64,000 nt of DNA from Sphaerospermopsis sp. SIO1G1 (GCA_010672785.1 JAAHFX010000015.1:1-64000); one strand, 5' to 3'. Numbered from the stretch's first letter, positions 44,801 through 53,084 are shown. Made by a program: numbers and translations. Notes: a model not told the origin generated them from the sequence alone.

Positions 44801-45868
44801 GCTACTGCATCATCTGACGATACAGCCCGGTTGTGGAATTTAAAGGGTGAACTGCTCCAAGAGTTCAAAGGTCATCAGAATGATGTCTATAGTGTGAGTT
44901 TCAGTCCTGACGGTAAAACCATTGCTACTGCATCATCTGACGATACAGCCCGGTTGTGGAATTTAAAGGGTGAACTGCTCCAAGAGTTCAAAGGTCATCG
45001 GATTTCTATCATAAGTGTGAGTTTCAGCCCCGATGGAAAAACCATTGCTACTGCTTCTGGTTATGTTCTTCCATTCAAGATTAATACAGCCCGGTTGTGG
45101 AATTTACAGGGTGAACTGCTCCAAGAGTTCAAAGGTCATCAGGATGCTGTCTATAGTGTGAGTTTCAGCCCCGACGGACAAACCATTGCTACTGCTTCAG
45201 ATGACAATACAGCCCGGTTGTGGAATTTACAGGGTGAACTGCTCCAAGAGTTCAAAGGTCATCAGGATGCTGTCAATAGTGTGAGTTTCAGCCCCGACGG
45301 AAAAACCATTGCTACTGCTTCAGATGACAATACAGCCCGGTTGTGGAATTTACAGGGTGAACTGCTCCAAGAGTTCAAAGGTCATCAGGATGCTGTCAAT
45401 AGTGTGAGTTTCAGCCCCGACGGTAAAACCATTGCTACTGCATCATCTGACGATACAGCCCGGTTGTGGAATTTAAAGGGTGAACTGCTCCAAGAGTTCA
45501 AAGGTCATCAGAATGATGTCTATAGTGTGAGTTTCAGTCCTGACGGAAAAACCATTGCTACTGCATCCGATGACAAAACAGCCCGGTTGTGGAATTTAAA
45601 TGGTCAACTCCGGCAAGAATTTAAAGGTCATGGGAGTAGTGTAGAAAGTGTGAGTTTCAGCCCGGACGGAAAAACCATTGCTACAGCATCTAGGGACAAA
45701 ACAGCCCGGTTGTGGCCTGTGGAGGTGGAGAGTTTAGTGGTGAAGAGTTGTGATTTTATTCGCGGTTATTTAGAAAATAATCCTAATGTGTCGGAGAGTG
45801 ATAGGAGTTTGTGTGATGGATGGTATTCTCCGCTGCGCGGAAGTCAAAATTCAAAAGTCAAAAGTTAA
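41888..45868 (+). CDS. triple-TIR, membrane-anchored protein with 13 near-identical WD40 repeats
   Basis: A 1326-residue putative receptor with enzymatic or signalling TIR domains. TIR1 (about 1-150) and TIR3 (about 435-565) share FISY, WFDQE and SVNSPYC; TIR2 (about 235-360) has lost the FISYSR start. Each keeps a Glu after the Cys at the position used for NAD cleavage in active TIRs (Glu77, Glu307, Glu509). Each TIR is followed by a helical linker (ALEW, LLLRG, AExWL, PP, EFI). A membrane helix (about 648-672) precedes 13 WD40 repeats (from residue 748). Many TIR proteins act in bacterial defence by depleting NAD; that role here is inference. The WD40 part could sense a ligand. It stands alone between inverted repeats, near the hgl cluster. 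Confidence 0.88.
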   Translation: MNLYNAFISYGRADSKAFATKLHENLKAQGLNIWFDQEDIPLAVDFQEQIDDGISKADNFIFIIAPHSVNSPYCLKEIELAVKFKKRIIPLLHVEEISYQTWQKRNPGKTEADWEEYQKLGKHSSFINIHPEISRINWVYFREEIDDFDTSLTGLISAIHKHEDYVRQHTEILLQALEWQLNQQQTNYLLVGEARQKAETWLKQRFTTEQPPCLPTDLHCEFICESIKNSHNLLTQVFLVSSEQDDEIKEKIRTTLMRESITVWTNKRDIKTGSEFNEAINQGIAGADNFVYLISEYCLKSESCQQELNQALANNKRIIPLLLENVDLQSIHPELKKLQFIDFTTSDNEEKYNLSTDKLLQQLKTESSYYENHKLLLVKARKWQRQNQNPSLLLRGYNLQYFESWFKVAQQSQNYPPLPIQSEFINASLNKPEGYSLEVFISYSRTDSDLARKLNDALQELGKTTWFDQESIATGTDFQQEICHGIKISNNFVFIISPKSVNSPYCADEVEYACKLNKRIVTILHRPLSAEDKQKLPSALAAIQWLDFNKHDGGFYANFNELVRTLDTDREHIRSHTKWSQRALEWEEKNKSEDLLLRGSEFAVAEEWLKTAETENKNPPATKLQREYIDKSREVIEAGDKKEKRQILILRSLLVGASVALLGAMGASFIAVSQSHEAKKQLLLAEYNQAESLGRYSQSLMNENKDLEAFITAIKAGKTLHSQKATNVEVFNSLHKVLIEGRERNRLEGHQDAVWGVSFSPDGKTIATASLDGTARLWNLNGQLLQEFKGHGSPVNSVSFSPDGQTIATASSDDTARLWNLKGELLQVFKGHQSYVLSVSFSPDGQTIATASGDYTARLWNLKGELLQEFIGHQSFVTSVSFSPDGQTIATASSDDTARLWNLKGELLQEFKGHQDAVWGVSFSPDGQTIATASSDDTARLWNLNGQLRQEFKGHRISFISVSFSPDGQTIATASSDDTARLWNLKGELLQEFKGHQNDVYSVSFSPDGKTIATASSDDTARLWNLKGELLQEFKGHRISIISVSFSPDGKTIATASGYVLPFKINTARLWNLQGELLQEFKGHQDAVYSVSFSPDGQTIATASDDNTARLWNLQGELLQEFKGHQDAVNSVSFSPDGKTIATASDDNTARLWNLQGELLQEFKGHQDAVNSVSFSPDGKTIATASSDDTARLWNLKGELLQEFKGHQNDVYSVSFSPDGKTIATASDDKTARLWNLNGQLRQEFKGHGSSVESVSFSPDGKTIATASRDKTARLWPVEVESLVVKSCDFIRGYLENNPNVSESDRSLCDGWYSPLRGSQNSKVKS
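44129..45718 (+). repeat. 123-bp tandem DNA repeat encoding WD40 blades
   Basis: The DNA repeats with an exact 123-bp period (for example TTTCAGCCC at 44161, 44284 and 44407), thirteen units in all. The eighth carries 18 extra bases (around 45061-45085). Long stretches are identical between units, while the codons just before VSFSPDG differ. This points to recent unequal exchange or gene conversion inside the gene. Confidence 0.9.
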
Positions 45869-46015
45869 AAGGAGTAGGTTAGGGTGTTAAAATTGTGATT
45901 CTGAAAATATTCAAAAATGATTCATAGTTTTAAAAATTTAGGTACAGAAGATATTTTTAATGGTAAAGATTCTAAAGTTGCCAGAAAAATTTGTTCCTCA
46001 TCCCTTTGGAGTGGT

Positions 46016-46262
46016 GCGGGCATCTTGCCCGCTAAGTAGGTAGGGGATGCTGAATAAACATGAAAACTTTACAAGAAGAGGATTTTAGATTTGTAGGTTG
46101 GGTTGAGGCATGAAACCCAACAAATGCCTTGAGTTTACGTTGGGTTTTACTTCGTTCAACCCAACCTACGGAAAAATGGCTAAGGTATTGATTAAGTTAC
46201 CCATTACCAATTGAACATCCTATCAATCCTCAAATCCTGGATATCCTGATTCAGACAAAATT
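46016..46262. repeat. repeat-rich gap: GCGGGC palindrome, AACCCAACCTAC hairpin, right flanking repeat
   Basis: The 478-bp gap before rpsO holds a palindrome GCGGGCATCTTGCCCGC (46016-46032), a nested hairpin element bounded by GTAGGTTGGGTTGA and TTCAACCCAACCTAC (about 46094-46170), and at 46216-46262 the right, inverted copy of the repeat at 41703-41747. No gene is seen. The rpsO promoter should lie in the last ~80 bp. Confidence 0.7.
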
Positions 46263-46346
46263 ACACTGTACTACCCCAAACCCTAATAAATATGATAATA
46301 TAATAGGCTGCTAATAAATTTAGAAAAAATCGAAATCTCATAAACT

Positions 46347-46616
46347 ATGGCTCTGACGCAACAACGCAAACAAGAAATAATTTCCGGTTACCAGGTACAT
46401 GAAACAGATACCGGATCTGCTGATGTGCAAATTGCAATGCTAACTGATCGCATTAATAGCCTCAGTAAGCACTTACAAGCGAACAAAAAAGATTACTCCT
46501 CTCGTAGAGGATTATTAAAAATGATTGGTCAACGTAAGAGTCTTCTAGCTTACATACAGAAAAACAACCGGGAAAAGTATCAAGATTTGATTTCTCGTCT
46601 CGGTATTCGTGGGTAG
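46347..46616 (+). CDS. rpsO: 30S ribosomal protein S15
   Basis: Ribosomal protein of 89 residues, the normal length for S15. It binds 16S rRNA early in small-subunit assembly. The sequence shows the family pattern DTGSADVQIAMLTDRINSL, the LQANKKDYSSRRGLLKMIGQ core (seen as KKDYSSRRGLLKMIGQR) and the ending YQDLISRLGIRG. The gene for a PAM68-like protein follows after 12 bp, so the two are probably co-transcribed. Confidence 0.97.
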   Translation: MALTQQRKQEIISGYQVHETDTGSADVQIAMLTDRINSLSKHLQANKKDYSSRRGLLKMIGQRKSLLAYIQKNNREKYQDLISRLGIRG

Positions 46617-46628
46617 GAAGTGTAGTTT

Positions 46629-47099
46629 ATGTCTACTGAAGGACCAGAAAGTAGTCGTTTACCATTTGAACCAAATAAAAAGCGTCAAAAACCTGTAAAA
46701 GCTAAAACGCAACCGATAGCAAAAACACAGGAATCAGATCAAAAGTCGCAACAGCAACCACCTTACACTAAGGAAGAAATGGCAGTTCCTGAAGTGGTAA
46801 GTCAGCGGATGATTCGTCGAGTCGCTGCGTTTTGTGGGATACCAACTGCTTTAGGTATTACTACTTTGGTGGTTAGCTATTTGCTGGTCATTTACACAGA
46901 TATCCAATTGCCTCCCATTGCCGTTTTATTGGTGAACATGGGACTATTCGGAATTGGAGTGTTAGGTATAACCTACGGCGTTCTCTCTGCTTCTTGGGAT
47001 GAAACACAACCTGGTAGTTTACTAGGTGTAAGTGAATTTTCTACCAATTGGGGAAGAATGGTCGAAGGTTGGCGAGAAACACGGAAAAAGAACGTTTGA
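46629..47099 (+). CDS. PAM68-like photosystem assembly protein (DUF3464)
   Basis: Membrane protein of 156 residues. A charged, Lys/Gln-rich N-terminal tail (1-60) is followed by two membrane helices (about 75-97 and 103-123), then the conserved ASWDETQPGSLLGVSEF block and WGRMVEGWRE. This matches cyanobacterial and plastid PAM68 proteins, which help assemble photosystem II. Linkage to rpsO is common in cyanobacteria. Confidence 0.87.
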   Translation: MSTEGPESSRLPFEPNKKRQKPVKAKTQPIAKTQESDQKSQQQPPYTKEEMAVPEVVSQRMIRRVAAFCGIPTALGITTLVVSYLLVIYTDIQLPPIAVLLVNMGLFGIGVLGITYGVLSASWDETQPGSLLGVSEFSTNWGRMVEGWRETRKKNV

Positions 47100-47366
47100 T
47101 CAGCAGCGATCAGGTATCTTGAAAAATTGTTATATTGGGTAAATAAAGGGAAATTTAGTTGATCTGATTTATACCTAATATGCAATGAAAGTACCTGACG
47201 CTAAATTTTTTATTTATTGTTTTGTTTAATTATTAATAGTAGGATTCAGGAGTCACCCTGGGGGAAGTCAAAATTCAAAATTCAAAAGTCAAAAATTAAA
47301 ATTGATAATTCTAAGAACTAATTACTGATCACTAATAACTAATTACTAAAATAGAGGTATTTTAAT

Positions 47367-48419
47367 ATGATTGTTGTTATGAAAGTCGGTTCTCCACAGT
47401 CAGAAATAGATCGTATTTCTCAAGAATTAGCCGACTGGGGTTTAACACCAGAAAAAATTATTGGTGAACATAAAGTAATAATTGGTTTAGTCGGTGAAAC
47501 AGCAGGTTTAGATCCTTTACGCATTAGAGAACTGAGTGAATGGATAGAAGAAGTATTACGAGTAGAAGTACCTTATAAAAGAGCAAGTCGTCAATTCCGT
47601 CATGGTGAAGCATCGGAAGTAGTCGTTAATACCCCTGATGGTGATGTAATATTTGGTGAACATCATCCTTTAGTAACGGTAGCTGGCCCTTGTTCAGTAG
47701 AAAATGAAACCATGATCATTGAAACAGCAAAACGGGTAAAAGCTGCTGGAGCTAAGTTTCTCAGAGGTGGTGCATACAAACCCCGAACTTCCCCCTATGC
47801 TTTTCAAGGTCATGGTGAAAGTGCATTAGAATTACTAGCAAAAGCACGGGAAGTCAGTGGATTGGGTATCATTACAGAAGTAATGGATACAGAAGATATA
47901 AATAAAATTGCTGAAGTTGCAGATATGCTGCAAGTAGGGGCAAGAAATATGCAAAATTTCTCCCTGCTCAAAAAAGTAGGGGCGCAGTCAAAACCAGTGT
48001 TATTAAAACGGGGAATGGCTGCTACTATTGAAGATTGGTTAATGGCGGCTGAATATATTTTAGCGGCGGGAAATGCCAATGTGATTTTATGTGAACGGGG
48101 AATTAGAACCTTCGACAGACAGTACACACGCAATACTTTAGATTTATCTGTTGTGCCAGTTTTAAGGAAATTAACCCACCTGCCAATTATGATTGATCCT
48201 AGTCATGGTTTAGGTTGGTCAGAATTTGTACCATCTATGGCAATGGCAGCGATCGCCGCAGGAACAGACTCCTTAATGATAGAAGTTCATCCCAACCCGT
48301 CAAAAGCTTTATCCGATGGACCTCAATCTTTAACACCAGATAGATTTGATCAATTGATGTCAGAATTATCAGTCATCGGTAAAGCTGTTGGACGTTGGGA
48401 TGAGGGGATGAGGGGGTGA
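47367..48419 (+). CDS. aroF: 3-deoxy-7-phosphoheptulonate synthase (DAHP synthase, type Iβ)
   Basis: First enzyme of the shikimate pathway, joining phosphoenolpyruvate and erythrose 4-phosphate. The 350-residue protein has an N-terminal ferredoxin-like regulatory domain (1-70) and a TIM-barrel catalytic domain with VAGPCSVENETM, FLRGGAYKPRTSPYAFQG, VLLKRGMAAT, and the DPSHGLGW metal/phosphate site. The start MIVVMKVGSP is typical. The gap upstream contains tandem heptamers. A second aromatic-pathway gene, tyrA, lies 3.7 kb away in the same direction, but with unrelated genes between. Confidence 0.95.
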   Translation: MIVVMKVGSPQSEIDRISQELADWGLTPEKIIGEHKVIIGLVGETAGLDPLRIRELSEWIEEVLRVEVPYKRASRQFRHGEASEVVVNTPDGDVIFGEHHPLVTVAGPCSVENETMIIETAKRVKAAGAKFLRGGAYKPRTSPYAFQGHGESALELLAKAREVSGLGIITEVMDTEDINKIAEVADMLQVGARNMQNFSLLKKVGAQSKPVLLKRGMAATIEDWLMAAEYILAAGNANVILCERGIRTFDRQYTRNTLDLSVVPVLRKLTHLPIMIDPSHGLGWSEFVPSMAMAAIAAGTDSLMIEVHPNPSKALSDGPQSLTPDRFDQLMSELSVIGKAVGRWDEGMRG

Positions 48420-48473
48420 TGGGGTGAGGGGATGAGGGGATGAGGGGGAGTTGGGGAGAAAATGTTTTCCCAG

Positions 48474-48515
48474 TCACCAATCACCAATCACCAATCACCA
48501 ATCACCAATCACCAA
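48474..48515. repeat. six perfect tandem copies of TCACCAA
   Basis: A perfect heptamer array of 42 bp lies between the convergent aroF and lipoprotein genes, ending 1 bp before the lipoprotein stop codon. A GATGAGGGG-type array lies on its left (48400-48450). These are the short tandem repeats common in filamentous cyanobacteria. Confidence 0.9.
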
Positions 48516-48516
48516 C

Positions 48517-49416
48517 TTATCTCCGTCTTCTACCACCACCAAAACCAGAAGAACGACGACGACTTCCAGAAGAACGAGTACCACTACCAAAACTATTACG
48601 AGAAGGACGGGTAGTAGAACCAGACTTACCAGAATTTTTCAAGGTACTACCACTCACACCAGAACCAGTTGCACGACTACCTGTATTTCTACCTCTGGTT
48701 GTAGAGGGGGTTCTATTAGTAGTGCTAGAGTTTCTGATTGATCCTGTACTACGTAATTTGGTGCGATTTCTTACAGATGCAGGTGGTTCATTGTAACGAG
48801 TACGATAACTAGAAACCGCTGACTCATAAGTAGAACCATATCCACCATAACCAACTAAAGATCCGCCAGGTTGGTAAACAGGAGGAACATAATATTGAGG
48901 TCTAAATAAAGCATTACCAATGGCCTGGCCAGCTAAGTTCCCTGCTAAAGAAGCAGCAAAAGGTGTCCAGAAGTTAGACTCTCTGCGAACTATCACAGTT
49001 TCCTGTTGTCCAGTTTGGGGGTTGGTTTGAACTTCAGTAACGTTGTGGACATATTCAAATTTAAAGTCTTCTGTGAGGAATAAAGCTGGGTTGCCATTTT
49101 CTACCTTGAGGAAACTTTTTTTACCAGCTTCGATTTCTTCTTCTGTCAACCTTGCCATTTGTAACTTATCTGTAGCAAAGGTTGGGGGCTGACTACCCAG
49201 TAAAAATAGGGTATAAACACCATCTGCATCGTTATAAGTTGCTTGTTGGACTGAATATTCCCCATCACTAATTTTGGTGGGAGCAGCAGTTCTAGTTCTA
49301 TTTGCAGCTGAAGATGTGGTTTGTGTGGTTTCATTTCCTCCACAAGCTACCGTTGTCATACATAAACTCAGAACTAGACAAAAAATTGTCAACTTACGCA
49401 TTATATTTTTGACCAT
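48517..49416 (-). CDS. conserved lipoprotein with Ser/Gly/Arg-rich tail
   Basis: Function unknown. The protein has a lipoprotein signal peptide (MRKLTIFCLVLSLCMTTVACGG region, lipobox TVAC), a conserved central domain (about 40-180) with YNDADGVYTLFLLGSQ and PFAASLAGNLAGQAIGNALF, and a C-terminal ~110 residues very rich in Ser, Gly, Thr and Arg ending in GGGRRRR. The frame is open to 49446, but AGGA precedes ATG 49416 (MVKNIMRKL), which is preferred; ATG 49401 is also possible. It should be anchored to a membrane facing the periplasm. It lies next to a DUF1517-like gene on the same strand. Confidence 0.75.
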   Translation of the reverse strand: MVKNIMRKLTIFCLVLSLCMTTVACGGNETTQTTSSAANRTRTAAPTKISDGEYSVQQATYNDADGVYTLFLLGSQPPTFATDKLQMARLTEEEIEAGKKSFLKVENGNPALFLTEDFKFEYVHNVTEVQTNPQTGQQETVIVRRESNFWTPFAASLAGNLAGQAIGNALFRPQYYVPPVYQPGGSLVGYGGYGSTYESAVSSYRTRYNEPPASVRNRTKLRSTGSIRNSSTTNRTPSTTRGRNTGSRATGSGVSGSTLKNSGKSGSTTRPSRNSFGSGTRSSGSRRRSSGFGGGRRRR

Positions 49417-49541
49417 TGATAATTTTCCTAATTTGTTAGCCATCATGACTGTTTTACTGTGATCCTAAATTATTTCTGAAGGAAGTTTACTTCTGTTGCT
49501 GATCGCTGACTACTGATGCCTAACTGCTCATAGATAACAAT

Positions 49542-50120
49542 TTACAATGGGATCAATTCTGAAAAATGCTGCAATAATTGATCATTGGTTAGTTCATCCC
49601 CATACTGGGCTGGTGAAAAATGTTCTTGAATAGCGCGGATTTTACGTTTTTGTTGTAACTGAATTAAGGCTTTTAGTCCTTGTTTTAAGGCGGCAATGTT
49701 GGTTAAATCTGTTTCCAGTTCTGGAACTTCCCCTTCAAAGGCTACTGTTAATATAACCACGACATTACGAGTAGCAGGCAAAGATAAAGGTTCTTCATCG
49801 TTAAAACTTAGTTCAGCCCCATATCTTTCAGCGGAGTCTGTAAACAGTTCATCAAAATAATCTCCTGCTTCTTCTTCTTTCCAAAATACATCACCTTCAT
49901 TGGCGGCTGCATTCCAATACTCATCATAGCGAAGTAGGGTTTCACAAATTTCCACTAACCCTTCTCCCATGATTTCTACATCACCGTCAGCATCTATCGC
50001 TTCCCTCGCAACGTCGTTTAATACCCCTAAGATTGGTGCTACGTCGCTCCCACTTAAATGCAAAAATAGACGACACACGACAAATCGGGTTTTACCCATC
50101 ATTTTGTTAAAGAGGCTCAT
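49542..50120 (-). CDS. DUF1517-like cyanobacterial protein
   Basis: Soluble, acidic protein of 192 residues without signal peptide or membrane helix. It resembles the conserved C-terminal region of DUF1517 proteins, with SLPATRNVVVILTVAFEGE and ALKQGLKALIQLQQKRKI (family-like strand and helix). Function unknown. It lies 125 bp upstream of the lipoprotein gene on the same strand and may share its transcript. Confidence 0.65.
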   Translation of the reverse strand: MSLFNKMMGKTRFVVCRLFLHLSGSDVAPILGVLNDVAREAIDADGDVEIMGEGLVEICETLLRYDEYWNAAANEGDVFWKEEEAGDYFDELFTDSAERYGAELSFNDEEPLSLPATRNVVVILTVAFEGEVPELETDLTNIAALKQGLKALIQLQQKRKIRAIQEHFSPAQYGDELTNDQLLQHFSELIPL

Positions 50121-50410
50121 GTCTTCTCCACTATAATTTTTTGGTTTTGTCTAAGAATACACAACAATATTTTAGGGTTTGCTGAATAAATATAAAAACA
50201 TTGTAGAGAAATGGTTTAAGACTATTTGAATTTTCAACAAATGCAAGATTTTAGAGGATCAGTCCTTGAAAACCTTGCACTTTCTCAACTTCCAGAGATG
50301 GAAAATAAGTTTTTAATTCTCTCCCTGCACCCTACTCCCTGCCTAGCCTCCACGAAAAGACTGTTACGCCTAACGGCAAGCAACGCTTACAGCAACCACG
50401 ATTTTAGGAT
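50121..50410. other. gap with IS-end-like and interspersed repeats
   Basis: Contains GGGTTTGCTGAATAAATA (50174-50191), a motif resembling the ends of small cyanobacterial insertion elements and seen again near 46048, then CCCTGC heptamer-type sequence (50323-50342) and a CGGCAAGCAACGCTTAC repeat (50377-50393) that recurs near 60833. No gene. Confidence 0.5.
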
Positions 50411-51967
50411 TTAGGATTGATTAATAACGTAAAAATTCTCTACAAAGTTTAAGATCATATTTATAGAAGGCATAATATATTCTGACTCAGAAATGTTGTG
50501 TTCAGAGCTTGCATTCATGCGCTTAACGAATTTTTTACCAAAGTTAGGATGATCGTAAATTACTAAAGACTGAGCGCTGGAATTGGTGATAATTGTTTGG
50601 GTAGGAGCTTTGGCAAAGTTTAATTTTGCTGCTACTTCCAGATTTTTTTTGGTTTGTTTGATATTTTTTGATTTGTTAATTGCTTGTTCTAGCAAGGGGA
50701 CTAATTTTTTGGCTAAGGTTGATAGTTTAGAGTTTTTTGTGTTTATAGCTTCTTGACGAATTATATCTACTATGTAATAGATTACTTTCTGAGTAATGTT
50801 GGCATCTTTGAAAGGTAAGATAGTCATGAAAGCGCTTGGTAACAAGGCTTCGTCACTTTCAACTCTAAATGTAAAAGCCGTTTTCCTCGGTCCACTTTCT
50901 ATACTGGGTGGTTGAATTAGTCCTGAATATTCTTCAGCTATTTGATAATAAGTTCCAGCTATGACAAAATTAGCTTCGTATTCTAAGGGTAAATCAATAA
51001 CTATGCGGATTGTGGGAGGAGTAGCGTTAAAAAAGTCTTTTAATTCATCTTCATTAAATTTTTGAATGATACTGCGATCGCCATCTGGTGATAAATCAAC
51101 CCATTCACATTTGATATTATCAATCTTCAAACCAAATCTGGATGTTCCATAGAGTTTTGCCCCTGTCAAGGTAGATCCTGTCAGATCAGAACCCATCCAC
51201 TCTACATTAATTAATTTAGCTTGAGTTAAGTTAGTGTGGACTAAGCTAGTGTCACTTAAATTGGCGTTAGTTAAGTCTGCTCCTTGGAGGTTAGCTCCGC
51301 TAAGTTTCGCTCCCGTTAAATCTGCCCAAATTAAATTTGCACCTCTCAAGTCTGCCCAACGGAGATTCGCACCACTTAAATCTGCACCACTGAGGTTAGC
51401 CATACAAAGGTTAGCTTGCCTCATTTCTGCGTCTCGTAAATTTGTTCCGCTCATATCAGTAGCGGTTAAATTACTACCACTCAAGTTAGCCATTTCTAGG
51501 TTTCCCTCTCGAAGATTAGCTGCTCTTAAATTTGCGTCACACAAGATAGCATAACGAAGATTAGCTTGTTGCAGACTTGCTTCTCTTAAATCTGCACTGT
51601 TCAAATTAGCTTCGTACATATCAGCACGGCTAAAGTCTGTGCGTATGAGTTCAGCTCGAATAAATGAACAATTTCGTAACTGTGTGCGACTCATATCTGC
51701 ACGCATGAGGTTCGCGACATTAAAACTACAATTATTTAGTATTGATCCTGTCAGCGTTGCCCCACTTAGTCTAGCTACATTAAGTTTGGCATAACTTAAA
51801 TCAGATTCAACTAAAATAATTCCACTCATGTTAGCGACACTAAAATTAGCATCAATAAATTTGACGTTTGTTAATTTGATGCCACTCAGATTTGCTTCTG
51901 CAAAGTTTGCTCCTTGGAACTCCAGGACTCCCATTGCATATTTTTCTAGTAATTCCTCTATAGTCAT
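50411..51967 (-). CDS. pentapeptide-repeat protein
   Basis: Protein of 518 residues. Residues ~15-290 are a continuous run of A(D/N)Lxx pentapeptides (for example LSGADLSGANLRWADLRGAN), which fold as a right-handed quadrilateral β-helix. The C-terminal ~220 residues are a separate domain with no repeat pattern, including VIDLPLEYEANFVIAGTYYQ. Pentapeptide-repeat proteins are very numerous in cyanobacteria, and the function of this one is unknown. No signal peptide is visible, so it is likely cytosolic. Confidence 0.85.
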   Translation of the reverse strand: MTIEELLEKYAMGVLEFQGANFAEANLSGIKLTNVKFIDANFSVANMSGIILVESDLSYAKLNVARLSGATLTGSILNNCSFNVANLMRADMSRTQLRNCSFIRAELIRTDFSRADMYEANLNSADLREASLQQANLRYAILCDANLRAANLREGNLEMANLSGSNLTATDMSGTNLRDAEMRQANLCMANLSGADLSGANLRWADLRGANLIWADLTGAKLSGANLQGADLTNANLSDTSLVHTNLTQAKLINVEWMGSDLTGSTLTGAKLYGTSRFGLKIDNIKCEWVDLSPDGDRSIIQKFNEDELKDFFNATPPTIRIVIDLPLEYEANFVIAGTYYQIAEEYSGLIQPPSIESGPRKTAFTFRVESDEALLPSAFMTILPFKDANITQKVIYYIVDIIRQEAINTKNSKLSTLAKKLVPLLEQAINKSKNIKQTKKNLEVAAKLNFAKAPTQTIITNSSAQSLVIYDHPNFGKKFVKRMNASSEHNISESEYIMPSINMILNFVENFYVINQS

Positions 51968-52103
51968 AAAATCTACCTCTTAAATCAGTTATCAGTTATG
52001 AGTGAACAGTTATCAGTTAAAACTCTTTACTGTTAACTGTTCACTATTTACTGTTCACTGTATGTACAAGAACATGATTCAACCTTTAATTGTTAAGGAC
52101 AAA

Positions 52104-52940
52104 ATGAAAATAGGTATTCTGGGACTAGGATTAATTGGCGGTTCATTGGGTTTTGATTTGAAGTCCCAAGGACACTATGTTTTGGGAGTTAGCCGCCGGG
52201 AATCAACCTGTAAAAAAGCTATGGAAATTGGCAGTGTGGATCAAGCTGCAACGGAATTGAGTTTGTTATCCACTGCGGAAATTGTTTTTATTTGTACCCC
52301 TATAGGACTTATTGTTCCTCAAGTTGAGAAATTGATATCTCATATACCTAAAACTACTATTATCACTGATGTGGGTTCAGTTAAAACACCCATAGTACAA
52401 GGAATTTCCCCTTTGTGGAAAAATTTTGTTGGTGGCCATCCAATGGCAGGTAATACAGATGTAGGTATAGATGCCGCCCAGAGGAATTTATTTGTAGATC
52501 GTCCCTATGTGATCACACCAGCAGATAATACACCAAGTCATGCTATAAAAATTTTAGAGGAAATTGTGCGATCAATAGGCTCTATTATTTACCATTGTTC
52601 ACCAGAAAAACACGACCGGGCCGTGAGTTGGATTTCTCATTTACCCGTAATAGTAAGTGCATCTTTAGTTGCGGCTTGTTTAGATGAATCAGATACAGAG
52701 ATTTTCCAGTTGGCTCAAAATTTTGCCAGTTCAGGGTTTCGAGATACTAGCCGGGTTGGAGCGGGAAACCCAGAGTTAGGAGTAATGATGGCACAATATA
52801 ACCGTCAAGCTTTAATTAATTCATTACATCAATATCGTCACAACCTAGATCACTTTATCAGTCTCATTGAGCAGGAAAATTGGGAAATGTTGACCGAACA
52901 ACTGAAGCTTAATCAACAAAGTCGTCCTAGATTTTTGTGA
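52104..52940 (+). CDS. tyrA: prephenate/arogenate dehydrogenase
   Basis: Enzyme of tyrosine synthesis, oxidatively decarboxylating arogenate or prephenate. The 278-residue protein has the dinucleotide-binding MKIGILGLGLIGGSLG at its start, DVGSVKTPIV, the GGHPMAGNTDVGIDAA active-site loop, and the HDRAVSWISHLPVIVSASL helical region. The frame is open to 52002, but the extra N-terminal part is translated short tandem repeats. ATG 52104 follows AAGGAC at 52095-52100 and starts exactly at the Rossmann fold, so it is chosen. Cyanobacterial TyrA enzymes usually prefer arogenate with NADP. Confidence 0.92.
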   Translation: MKIGILGLGLIGGSLGFDLKSQGHYVLGVSRRESTCKKAMEIGSVDQAATELSLLSTAEIVFICTPIGLIVPQVEKLISHIPKTTIITDVGSVKTPIVQGISPLWKNFVGGHPMAGNTDVGIDAAQRNLFVDRPYVITPADNTPSHAIKILEEIVRSIGSIIYHCSPEKHDRAVSWISHLPVIVSASLVAACLDESDTEIFQLAQNFASSGFRDTSRVGAGNPELGVMMAQYNRQALINSLHQYRHNLDHFISLIEQENWEMLTEQLKLNQQSRPRFL

Positions 52941-52992
52941 TTAATTTAACTGCTGGGGAACAAGTTTATTTTCCGTAGAGATACAATTTTAC

Positions 52993-53084
52993 AGGACTTA
53001 CGCAAAATATCTCTCAAACCTTCTTATCTTCGTATTCGTCGCGTCCTTCGTGGTTCATTCTTCCATAACTTCTGCGTAAGTCCT
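52993..53084. repeat. 92-bp MITE-like element with AGGACTTACGCA terminal inverted repeats
   Basis: Perfect 12-bp terminal inverted repeats AGGACTTACGCA (52993-53004) and TGCGTAAGTCCT (53073-53084) bound a 92-bp non-coding element. A nearly equal-sized copy lies at 56357-56447, and single ends occur at 6014, 13821 and 22546. The remaining gap up to 53383 shows no gene. Confidence 0.85.

Noticed and set aside
44129..45718. Possible assembly collapse or CRISPR in the 123-bp repeat
   Set aside because: The repeat is fully coding, in frame, and gives a consistent WD40 pattern; the sequence offers no sign of an array with spacers. Copy number could still be affected by assembly.
48474..48515. Possible CRISPR-like array
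   Set aside because: The units are perfect 7-bp tandem copies without spacers, a simple short tandem repeat.
48440..48796. 118- and 96-codon plus-strand open frames over the lipoprotein tail
   Set aside because: They are antisense readings of the Ser/Gly/Arg-rich tail and the TCACCAA repeat.
51234..51554. 106-codon plus-strand open frame
   Set aside because: It is the antisense shadow of the pentapeptide repeats, which leave the opposite strand open because of their regular codons.
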